Positions 1-5,313 of a stretch of 5,529 nucleotides of DNA are shown here, in pieces (the stretch's first letter is position 1; each line of letters starts with the position of its first letter). The notes beneath the pieces were generated by a model, which saw only the letters and a list, made by a program, of their open reading frames with translations, searched no databases and had not been told where the DNA came from. Position numbers and translations under genes: made by a program. The stretch comes from an uncultured Clostridia bacterium (GTDB lineage: Bacteria; Bacillota; Clostridia; TANB77; CAG-508): the NCBI GenBank assembly GCA_947631725.1, contig CANRML010000085.1:1-5529 (forward strand), written 5' to 3'.

Positions 1-62
1 AAAGTTGACAAAAATTTAAGCCTCCATTTCAGGGCTTTCAAAAGATTTTTTTATTAAATTAA
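1..62. other. Unassigned sequence abutting the truncated tatD end
   Basis: No frame here continues the TatD-like reading frame that follows: that frame meets a TAA at 60-62, and neither other forward frame gives recognisable TatD residues such as the usual acidic TDxP stretch expected just before. The stretch holds a TTGACA (5-10), but no -10 hexamer lies at a proper distance, and a GGGCTTTCA-containing segment (about 32-40) that resembles, inverted, a segment near the window's right edge. I infer that this is the end of an inserted or rearranged sequence that replaced the front of tatD. The type of element cannot be named from what is visible. Confidence 0.3.
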
Positions 63-212
63 TACCAAACTATGGAGCCAGTAAGAGGAACTAGAAATGA
101 CCCAAGAAATGTAAAATATATAGCAGAAAAAATCGCTAAAACTAAGCAGATATCAATAGAAGAAGTTGAAAAAATGACTTTTGAAAATACATGTAAAATT
201 TTTAAAATTTAA
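63..212 (+). pseudogene. tatD: TatD family metal-dependent DNase, C-terminal fragment only
   Basis: The frame reads MEPVRGTRND, then NVKYIAEKIAKTK, then ISIEEVEKMTFENTCKIF before a TAA at 210-212. This matches the end of TatD/YabD DNases, where a PxRGxRNxPxxVxxVAexiA segment is followed by a helix ending in TxxNxxxlF. TatD enzymes are about 255 residues long, of which only about 46 remain from the ATG at 72. The metal-binding and catalytic part is absent, and the frame is closed upstream by a stop at 60-62. No ribosome site precedes the ATG at 72, so I call it a broken gene rather than a small gene. It sits just before a YabE-like gene, which is the neighbour of tatD (yabD) in Bacillus, and this supports the family call. 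A frame error at the break cannot be excluded, but no TatD-like residues are seen further upstream in any frame. Confidence 0.72.
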
Positions 213-286
213 TCATATCCACTACTTTCATAACATATATTATACTAAGGAACTGTAAACGCAAATGGGACAAGAAGTACCAAAAT

Positions 287-315
287 TTGACAAATTGTCC
301 AATATGTAGTATAAT
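287..315 (+). promoter_or_regulatory. Sigma-A promoter of the G5/hydrolase gene, perfect consensus
   Basis: TTGACA (287-292) and TATAAT (310-315) are separated by exactly 17 bases, so both hexamers match the housekeeping consensus. Transcription should begin near 322, giving a leader of about 28 bases before the ATG at 350. The -35 lies in a near-palindrome (TTGACA-AAT-TGTCCAA), and an outer pair, GGACAA (268-273) and TTGTCC (295-300), brackets it. This could be an operator, but a perfect promoter in AT-rich DNA may simply be strong and constitutive. Confidence 0.85.
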
Positions 316-330
316 AATAAATGTATTGCC

Positions 331-339
331 AAAGGAGGT
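331..339 (+). promoter_or_regulatory. Ribosome binding site fixing the start at 350
   Basis: AAAGGAGGT is an almost full complement of the 16S rRNA 3' end and lies 11 bases before the ATG at 350. The same frame stays open upstream to a TTG at 287, but that codon is the -35 hexamer of the promoter and would not be transcribed. The start is therefore 350. Confidence 0.85.
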
Positions 340-349
340 AAGAAAAGAT

Positions 350-1357
350 ATGAAAAATCGAGAGAACGCTTCGCTGTCAATCGTCAAGATTATATGTGTA
401 AGCCTAATCTTAATCTTAATATCAGGAATTAGTGTTTTAGCAGTAAATACAAATGTAGCAGATGTCAAGATTACATTACAAAATGGATATGAATTAACGG
501 CATTAACAAGTAAAAAAACAGTAGCCGAAGTATTAGAAGAAAATCATATTATTATAGAAGACACACAAAAGACAATACCATCATTAGATGAGCAAATAGA
601 AACAGGTACAGAAATTAAGATTACAGATAAATCATATAATGAAATACAAATAGCAGAAGTATCAGAACAAGGTGTACAAACATCTTTAGACGAATTAATG
701 CAAAACTATGCACCAATAACAGAAAAAATTGTTAAAGAGCAAGTAGCAATACCTTATGAAACAATTACAAAAAATACAGCAGGAACAGACAAAGATATAG
801 AAAATAAAGTAATACAAAAAGGTGTAGAAGGCTTAAAAGAAGTTACTTACAAAGTAAAATATCAAAATGATATAGAAATTGAAAAAACAGTTTTATCTGA
901 AACAGTTATAAAAGAACCAGTAAATAAAATTGTTCAAGTAAATAAAAAAATAACAACAAGAGGTGCAACATCTTCAAGAACATCAGCAGTATCATATGGC
1001 GGTGGAAAATGGTCATATTCTGCAAGTGATTTTGACTTATTATGTGCTATAACAGCACAAGAAAGTAGTAGAAGTTATGAAGGAGCTTTAGCAGTAATTA
1101 CTTGTGCTTGTAACAGAGCAGAAAGTGCAAAATGGAGAAAAAATGGATCTGACCCGTTAAGCCAATATAAGGCAAAAGGACAATTCTGCTATTCAATTGA
1201 TAACAATTGGAAAAAACGTTTAAATGGAAATTATGCATCATATGTAAAACAAGCAGTTACAGATGCTTTAAATGGAAAAAGAAACCATAGTTATTTATCA
1301 TTTAGAGCAGCTGGAACACATTCAGGACAATATATCGGAGGAAATGTATATTTCTAA
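350..1357 (+). CDS. DUF348-G5 protein with SleB-like cell-wall hydrolase domain (YabE-related)
   Basis: This is a 335-residue exported cell-wall protein, inferred to bind and cleave peptidoglycan. Residues 1-9 are polar and basic, and 10-32 form one hydrophobic helix (signal anchor or signal peptide). Residues 39-93 fit a DUF348 (ubiquitin-like) repeat, with QNGYEL, then TVAEVLEENHI, then GTEIKITD. Residues 120-200 fit a G5 domain, with GVEG at 158-161 and the usual EPVNKIVQV end. A Ser/Thr/Gly-rich linker (203-219) leads to residues 226-335, which resemble the SleB/CwlJ hydrolase fold: AITAQESSRSYEGALAV has the expected catalytic Glu at E238, followed by the CNR segment at 254-256, and the chain ends in IGGNVYF like the IGxHxFY end of SleB. 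Bacillus YabE has the same front part but ends in a 3D domain and carries more DUF348 copies. The position after tatD matches yabE. It could act in wall turnover or in spore germination; SleB-like domains are not limited to spores. The enzymatic role is inferred from the motif only. Confidence 0.85.
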   Translation: MKNRENASLSIVKIICVSLILILISGISVLAVNTNVADVKITLQNGYELTALTSKKTVAEVLEENHIIIEDTQKTIPSLDEQIETGTEIKITDKSYNEIQIAEVSEQGVQTSLDELMQNYAPITEKIVKEQVAIPYETITKNTAGTDKDIENKVIQKGVEGLKEVTYKVKYQNDIEIEKTVLSETVIKEPVNKIVQVNKKITTRGATSSRTSAVSYGGGKWSYSASDFDLLCAITAQESSRSYEGALAVITCACNRAESAKWRKNGSDPLSQYKAKGQFCYSIDNNWKKRLNGNYASYVKQAVTDALNGKRNHSYLSFRAAGTHSGQYIGGNVYF

Positions 1358-1368
1358 AAATAAGTTTA

Positions 1369-1402
1369 AAGGAGTTGATAATAACATCAACTCCTTCTTG
1401 TA
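1369..1402 (+). terminator. Hairpin terminator after the hydrolase gene
   Basis: An 11-bp perfect stem (AAGGAGTTGAT, 1369-1379, with ATCAACTCCTT, 1386-1396) closes a 6-base loop, 11 bases after the stop codon. The tail CTTGTATT has few consecutive T residues, so termination may be incomplete. Location and stem quality support the call. Confidence 0.7.
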
Positions 1403-1408
1403 TTACAG

Positions 1409-1437
1409 TTGATTTTTCTGGTAAAATATAGTAAAAT
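1409..1437 (+). promoter_or_regulatory. Sigma-A promoter of the exoA operon
   Basis: TTGATT (1409-1414), a 17-base spacer and TAAAAT (1432-1437) form a fair housekeeping promoter. It lies just after the preceding terminator and about 30 bases before the exoA start at 1467. The predicted transcription start is near 1444, so the leader is short. Confidence 0.6.
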
Positions 1438-1454
1438 GAATATATATGGGAAAT

Positions 1455-1458
1455 GGAG
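1455..1458 (+). promoter_or_regulatory. Ribosome binding site fixing the exoA start at 1467
   Basis: GGAG lies 8 bases before the ATG at 1467. An in-frame ATG at 1446 would add seven residues, but it has no Shine-Dalgarno sequence and falls at the predicted transcription start. Starting at 1467 gives the usual N-terminus MKFISWNVNGIRA. Confidence 0.75.
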
Positions 1459-1466
1459 AAATAAGT

Positions 1467-2222
1467 ATGAAATTTATATCTTGGAACGTAAATGGAATCC
1501 GAGCATGTATAAACAAAGGATTTACTAAATTTTTTAAAGAAATAGATGCTGACATATTTTGCATACAAGAAACTAAGTGTCAGCCAGAACAAATAGATTT
1601 AGAATTTGAAGGATATCAAGCCTATTACTATAGTGCAGAGCGTAAAGGATATTCAGGAACAGCGATATATACAAAAATAAAGCCACAAGCAGTTACATAT
1701 GGAATTGGCAAACCAGAACACGATAATGAGGGAAGAGTAATTACATTAGAATTTGAGGATTTCTATATGGTAACAGTATATACACCAAATTCTAAAAGAG
1801 AACTAGAAAGACTAGAATATAGACAAGTTTGGGAAGATGAAATGAGAAGGTATTTACTAAAATTAAATACTAAAAAGCCAGTAATTATGTGTGGAGATTT
1901 AAATGTCGCACATGAAGAAATAGATTTAAAAAATCCAAAAACAAATAGAGGAAATGCAGGATTTACAGATGAAGAAAGAGAAAAGATGACAGAATTATTA
2001 AAAGCGGGATTTATTGATACTTTTCGCTATCTATATCCTGACAAGAAAGATGCATATTCCTGGTGGTCATATATGGGTCATGCTAGAGAAAAAAATATTG
2101 GTTGGAGAATAGACTATTTCATAGTATCAGACAGCATAAAAGAAAAAATAAAAGAAGCAACAATTTATCCAGAAGTCTATGGAAGTGACCATTGTCCAGT
2201 AGGGCTAGAATTAGAAATATAA
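1467..2222 (+). CDS. exoA: Exonuclease III-family AP endonuclease (ExoA/XthA)
   Basis: This 251-residue cytoplasmic DNA repair enzyme cuts the backbone 5' of abasic sites in base-excision repair and removes 3' blocking groups. It belongs to the endonuclease/exonuclease/phosphatase family. All hallmark motifs are present: SWNVNGIRA with N7, CIQETK with metal-binding E35, VYTPNS with Y105, CGDLNVA with D144 and N146, GFTDEER and WWSYMGHAREKNIGWRIDYF with D216, and the C-terminal GSDHCPVGLEL with D241 and catalytic H242. Length is that expected of the ExoA type (about 250 residues), and the N-terminal LQETK-type motif (here IQETK) places it with the bacterial ExoA/ExoIII group. It is the first gene of an apparent operon: the next start codon lies 14 bases after its stop, with no terminator between. 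Nothing is missing or unusual, so I expect it to be functional. Confidence 0.96.
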   Translation: MKFISWNVNGIRACINKGFTKFFKEIDADIFCIQETKCQPEQIDLEFEGYQAYYYSAERKGYSGTAIYTKIKPQAVTYGIGKPEHDNEGRVITLEFEDFYMVTVYTPNSKRELERLEYRQVWEDEMRRYLLKLNTKKPVIMCGDLNVAHEEIDLKNPKTNRGNAGFTDEEREKMTELLKAGFIDTFRYLYPDKKDAYSWWSYMGHAREKNIGWRIDYFIVSDSIKEKIKEATIYPEVYGSDHCPVGLELEI

Positions 2223-2223
2223 A

Positions 2224-2232
2224 AGAGGTGGA
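2224..2232 (+). promoter_or_regulatory. Ribosome binding site fixing the AI-2E gene start at 2237
   Basis: AGAGGTGGA ends a few bases before the ATG at 2237. The open frame extends back to an ATG at 2192 inside exoA, but that codon has no ribosome site and would add 15 charged residues not expected in this family. Confidence 0.72.
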
Positions 2233-2236
2233 GAAA

Positions 2237-3352
2237 ATGGAAGAAATTAGAAATAACTGGAAGAAATGGTTTTCATATTTCTTGTTAATAGTAAGTGGAA
2301 TAATAGCATATAAAATTATAGATAATTTTGGGAATATTCAAGAGTGGATTGCAACTTTTTTTAGAGTATTAAGACCATTTATAGTAGGTATATTTATTGC
2401 ATATATTTTAATCTTACCAGCAAGAGTAATAGAAAAAGCATATAAATCAAGTAAAAATAAATTTATATCAAGAAAAGCAAGAGGATTATCAGTATTAACA
2501 ACATATGTAATAGCTATTTTACTATTATTAATTGCTATAAATGTAATTTTTCCAATATTAAGAGATAGTATAGTAGAATTATTTTCAAATTTGCAAAATT
2601 ATTATGAAACAGCAGTTCAAAAAATTAGTGAATTATCAGAAAATTCAATATTAAAAAGTGACATAGCTATTAGTATAGTAGAAAGAATTCAACAAGTTAA
2701 TATTCCAGAGCTATTAAGCTTAAATAATGAAAGAATATTAGAATATGTACAAAATCTATTTAATGTATTTTTAGCTATATTTGATGTATTTGTATCAATA
2801 GTAGTATCTGTATATATATTGCTACAAAGAGAATCTATTATAAATTTCTTAAAGAAACTAGGAAAAAGAATTTTAAAAGAAGAAACTTATGATCATCTAG
2901 ACAAATACTTCGGTCAAGCAAATGAACTATTTTTTAAATTTGTTGGAAGTCAAGTAATAGATGCAGTTGTAATAGGAATATTAGCAACAATAGCAATGAG
3001 CATAATAGGAGTAAAATATGCACCACTACTAGGATTTATGATAGGACTATTTAATATAATACCATATATAGGAGCAATAATAGCTGTAATAATTGCAATA
3101 ATAATTACCTTTATAACAGGAGGATTAGGTCAAACCATTATTATGGCAATAGCAGTAGTTCTATTACAACAAATAGATGCAAATATCATAAATCCAAAGA
3201 TTATAGGAAACTCATTAAAAATAAGCCCACTACTTGTAATTTTTTCAGTAACAATAGGAGGAGCATATTTTGGAATAATGGGGATGTTCTTAGCTGTACC
3301 AGTGGCAGCAGTAATTAAGTTAATAATGGAAGATTTTGTGGAGGAAAGATAA
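2237..3352 (+). CDS. AI-2E family transporter (putative membrane permease)
   Basis: This 371-residue integral membrane protein belongs to the AI-2E/PerM family. Members have been linked to export of autoinducer-2 (TqsA) or to Na+/H+ antiport, but most have unknown substrates. Hydrophobic segments lie at about 11-27, 44-62, 85-107, 174-197, 233-257, 262-292, 298-312 and 330-363, consistent with the family's eight spans. Family landmarks visible are VLRPFIVGIFIAYILILPA (44-62) near the N-terminus, a long soluble segment between spans three and four (about 108-172), GLFNIIPYIGAIIAV (270-284), and the C-terminal block DANIINPKIIGNSLKISPLL (314-333) followed by a Gly-rich helix ending in LAVPVAA. 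The length is normal and no key block is missing. It is co-transcribed with exoA by position (14-base gap), but no shared function is evident. The substrate cannot be predicted. Confidence 0.92.
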   Translation: MEEIRNNWKKWFSYFLLIVSGIIAYKIIDNFGNIQEWIATFFRVLRPFIVGIFIAYILILPARVIEKAYKSSKNKFISRKARGLSVLTTYVIAILLLLIAINVIFPILRDSIVELFSNLQNYYETAVQKISELSENSILKSDIAISIVERIQQVNIPELLSLNNERILEYVQNLFNVFLAIFDVFVSIVVSVYILLQRESIINFLKKLGKRILKEETYDHLDKYFGQANELFFKFVGSQVIDAVVIGILATIAMSIIGVKYAPLLGFMIGLFNIIPYIGAIIAVIIAIIITFITGGLGQTIIMAIAVVLLQQIDANIINPKIIGNSLKISPLLVIFSVTIGGAYFGIMGMFLAVPVAAVIKLIMEDFVEER

Positions 3353-3362
3353 TAACTTAAAA

Positions 3363-3471
3363 TTAGATTTTCAAGAAGTAGAAAGTAGATTTTAAACTAG
3401 AAAACGAAGTAAACAACTACTTCATAAAAAATTATAACATAGAATTTGAAAAAAGAAAGAAAACTCAATAA
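3363..3471 (+). other. Coding-like debris, frameshifted, unassigned
   Basis: Two adjacent frames read like one protein interrupted by a shift. LDFQEVESRF (3363-3392) ends at a TAA (3393-3395). An overlapping frame gives VDFKLENEVNNYFIKNYN and then IEFEKRKKTQ (3385-3468) before a TAA. There is no start codon with a ribosome site. Composition is charged and helical. It may be the upstream part of the decayed gene whose tail is recognised next to it, or an unrelated relic. A weak 6-bp inverted repeat (GAAGTA 3406-3411, TACTTC 3418-3423) lies inside and lacks a T-tract, so I do not call it a terminator for the preceding operon. Confidence 0.3.
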
Positions 3472-3565
3472 AAATAGCTGAAAAAAGTGATTAGATGTAG
3501 AAGAAATAAAAGAGATAACAGGCTTAACGAAAAAAGAAATTCAAGAATTAGAATATCAAAACTAA
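3450..3565 (+). pseudogene. C-terminal relic of an Rpn/PD-(D/E)XK putative transposase
   Basis: KKKENSIKIAEK (3450-3485) is followed, after an in-frame stop (3492-3494) and a frame change, by LDVEEIKEITGLTKKEIQEL and a short tail that stops at 3563-3565. Together they resemble the end of Rpn (recombination-promoting nuclease/putative transposase) proteins. There a Lys/Glu-rich stretch leads into IAkxml, then Gxdxexi, then ITGLsxeEI. About four residues between the two parts appear lost. No start, no nuclease domain and no ribosome site remain, so it cannot be functional. The ITGL helix-turn-helix tail also occurs on related families, so the exact parent is uncertain. Its presence suggests past turnover of mobile or accessory DNA between the AI-2E gene and the FRG gene. 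Confidence 0.5.
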
Positions 3566-3580
3566 AAAGTTTATACTAGA

Positions 3581-3618
3581 GAATATAAAAATTAATCATA
3601 CCTCAGATTTTTATATTC
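3581..3618 (-). terminator. AT-rich hairpin at the end of the FRG gene
   Basis: GAATATAAAAAT (3581-3592) and ATTTTTATATTC (3607-3618) form a perfect 12-bp inverted repeat around a 14-base loop. The stem overlaps the FRG stop codon (3611-3613). It is composed almost only of A-U pairs and has no strong T-tract on the minus side, so its strength is doubtful. It could end the FRG transcript and act weakly in the other direction. Confidence 0.4.
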
Positions 3619-4909
3619 CTTTACCATATATATAAATATATTTTTGCTTGAAATATTCTATATCGCTAGGCCTTGAAAAAATTTTTCCTCCAACATAATC
3701 TAGTAAATTTTTATTATCATAATATTTATTAATATTATTTAATATTTCCTCATTGACATTAAAATTTTCTGATATTTTTGTAATCATTATATTCTTACCA
3801 TTAACTTTAAATCCAAGCAATTTATCTTTAAATCCTTTCAAACTTGGAAATATTTCTTTATTTATATCACGACTATAAACTAATTCAATATCTTCTTCTG
3901 GGAATATTGTTAAATTTTTTATTTCATCAATTTTTTCTTTAGCCGCATTTATTCCTTCTTCTGGGAAAACTTTTTTTCCTTCATCCATCATTTTAAAAAC
4001 TCTTTCTGAAAGCTCTACAGATTGTTTAAAGTATAACTTCTCAAATTTTGTATCATTTTGAAGTGGAACGCTATTTCTCATAGGTAAAACATAACCACTT
4101 TGCATAGAACATCTCATAAGTGGTTGATAACCAATTTGAAATGCTATGCCATCAAATTTTCCTGAATCAATTTCATATATTTTTTTATCATTATTTTGAA
4201 AAAGCTCTAACATTTTTGGATTTATAATACTACCAGCACTGAAATAGTCTAAAGTCCAATTAGGGGAATGATAGATTACACCATATTTAGTATTTTCATT
4301 TTTTTCAATATCATTTTTAGTAAGAGGCACATATTTATCTAATTTTTCATCATATTTACAAGTTGCAAAAAATAAGGCAACATTAAAGTCATTTGTGAGA
4401 TCTAAAAGATGAGTTTCAAAACCATAGTGCTGAGCTAAAGCCTTGTAATTCACATCACTTAATGTAGCTTCCCAAAAAGGAACTACTTTAAAATTCCATA
4501 AAAATCTAGAAAAAGCTTCTATTCTTAAATTTGCAATAGCACGATACAATTCTTGATCTTCTATGCTTTTATTATCAAGTTTTCTATTTAATGTTGGAAT
4601 TGATTTTGCATAAATTTGTTTTTCGCCCCTGAAAAAATGCCTTGTACTATCAAAAGTTATCATTTTTTGACCAAAGGGAAAATCTGTTATTGTACCGCTT
4701 GTATTTTTCATCCTGAAATAATCTATTAATATTTGACCTTGAGTCAAATTTACTTTGTCTCTATTATCTACTTCTTTTCTTACCATTTTTTGCCAATTTT
4801 TTTCTTCTTTTCCTAGTTCAATCAATTCTAAAATTTCGCTATCTTTTATTTCGTGAATTTTATTTTTAGAACTGTCAGGATACAGCCACCCATCTTTATC
4901 AAATTTCAT
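3611..4909 (-). CDS. FRG domain-containing protein
   Basis: This is a 432-residue soluble protein with a clear FRG domain (Pfam family named for its F/Y-R-G motif; function uncharacterised). Visible landmarks are HFFRGE (91-96), then IPTLNRKL (104-111), LAQHYGFETHLLDLTNDF (158-175), the VALFFA segment (177-182), and a distal RCSMQSGY (266-273) that corresponds to the RxxxQxG motif often closing the domain. Residues 1-85 (charged, helical) and 290-432 lie outside the domain and match nothing I recognise. There is no signal peptide or membrane segment. The ATG at 4909 has a good ribosome site (AGGAG, 9 bases upstream), so the start is secure. It is a lone gene, convergent with the exoA operon, with its own promoter, flanked by a transposase-like relic and a tRNA gene. 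That setting suggests accessory DNA. A role in defence or as a toxin-like enzyme is conceivable but not shown by the sequence. Confidence 0.85.
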   Translation of the reverse strand: MKFDKDGWLYPDSSKNKIHEIKDSEILELIELGKEEKNWQKMVRKEVDNRDKVNLTQGQILIDYFRMKNTSGTITDFPFGQKMITFDSTRHFFRGEKQIYAKSIPTLNRKLDNKSIEDQELYRAIANLRIEAFSRFLWNFKVVPFWEATLSDVNYKALAQHYGFETHLLDLTNDFNVALFFATCKYDEKLDKYVPLTKNDIEKNENTKYGVIYHSPNWTLDYFSAGSIINPKMLELFQNNDKKIYEIDSGKFDGIAFQIGYQPLMRCSMQSGYVLPMRNSVPLQNDTKFEKLYFKQSVELSERVFKMMDEGKKVFPEEGINAAKEKIDEIKNLTIFPEEDIELVYSRDINKEIFPSLKGFKDKLLGFKVNGKNIMITKISENFNVNEEILNNINKYYDNKNLLDYVGGKIFSRPSDIEYFKQKYIYIYGKGI

Positions 4910-4978
4910 ATTATTACACTCCTACTATAAGCAAACTACAAATAAAATAGTTTTAGAACATTGATTTATTATATAAAT

Positions 4979-4989
4979 ATTATAGCATA
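4979..4989 (-). promoter_or_regulatory. Extended -10 promoter of the FRG gene
   Basis: On the minus strand TATGCTATAAT matches the Gram-positive extended -10 (TRTGnTATAAT) without a mismatch. The -35 position (5002-5007) reads TATTCC, which is poor, as is usual for extended -10 promoters. Transcription should start near 4972, giving a leader of about 62 bases. No riboswitch-like fold is evident in that leader. The rest of the space up to the tRNA promoter (about 5008-5137) is AT-rich with no gene that I can support. Confidence 0.6.
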
Positions 4990-5137
4990 ATTTCTGCCAA
5001 AGGAATAATTGATTTAATATAAATATTTAATTCAAAAATTTTCAATAATAATCTAAAGGAATATAAAAAAAGAAACATAGTTCTAAAAAAAATACTTTTT
5101 AATAAAATATAATAGATACAATTTATGTACGGACATA

Positions 5138-5166
5138 TTGACTTTTTACTGAATTTGTAGTATATT
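5138..5166 (+). promoter_or_regulatory. Promoter of the tRNA-Cys gene
   Basis: TTGACT (5138-5143), a 17-base spacer and TATATT (5161-5166) form a strong sigma-A promoter. Transcription should start near 5173, about 20 bases before the mature tRNA 5' end at 5193. Confidence 0.75.
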
Positions 5167-5192
5167 TAAATAGTGCTATCTAAAGAATATAT

Positions 5193-5266
5193 GGCGAGTT
5201 AGCCAAGCGGTAAGGCACGAGTCTGCAAAACTCTGATGGAGGGTCCGACTCCCTCACTCGCCTCCA
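5193..5266 (+). tRNA. tRNA-Cys (anticodon GCA), CCA encoded
   Basis: The 74-base cloverleaf has a perfect 7-bp acceptor stem (GGCGAGT with ACTCGCC), D arm GCC-AAGCGGTAA-GGC, anticodon loop CTGCAAA with GCA at 5224-5226, a four-base variable loop GATG, T arm GAGGG-TCCGACT-CCCTC and an encoded CCA. Features typical of tRNA-Cys are U73, the A13-A22 pair and G at both 15 and 48, all of which occur in E. coli tRNA-Cys. Two features are odd. The T loop reads TCC instead of the near-universal TTC, so position 55 is C. The first anticodon-stem pair is C27 with U43, a mismatch. The gene stands alone with its own promoter and terminator, so it is probably expressed. Confidence 0.95.
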
Positions 5267-5275
5267 AAGTATTGT

Positions 5276-5313
5276 AAAATTCCACGGATTTTTAAGAATT
5301 CTGTGGAATTTTT
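5276..5313 (+). terminator. Rho-independent terminator of the tRNA-Cys gene
   Basis: AAAATTCCAC (5276-5285) pairs with GTGGAATTTT (5303-5312), and the stem extends by GGA with TTC plus U pairing (one G-U wobble). A run of five T residues closes the right arm (5309-5313). It begins about 10 bases after the tRNA CCA end. Stem, T-run and position agree. Confidence 0.88.

Noticed and set aside
5..33. Outward promoter from TTGACA at 5-10
   Set aside because: The -10 position reads TTCAGG, so there is no usable second hexamer.
265..309. 14-codon frame starting at ATG 265 (MGQEVPKFDKLSNM)
   Set aside because: It overlaps the -35 and spacer of the promoter, and the nearest purine-rich sequence is too far and too weak to be a ribosome site.
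202..468. Minus-strand open frame of 88 codons opposite the start of the G5/hydrolase gene
   Set aside because: It runs through the promoter and signal-anchor codons of a well-supported plus-strand gene, has no ribosome site and matches no family.
1302..1592. Minus-strand open frame of 96 codons
   Set aside because: It covers the end of the hydrolase gene, its terminator and the start of exoA, all strongly supported on the plus strand; its Phe/Tyr-rich product is what antisense AT-rich DNA yields.
5125..5160. Short frame MYGHIDFLLNL before the tRNA
   Set aside because: It has no ribosome site and lies over the tRNA promoter.
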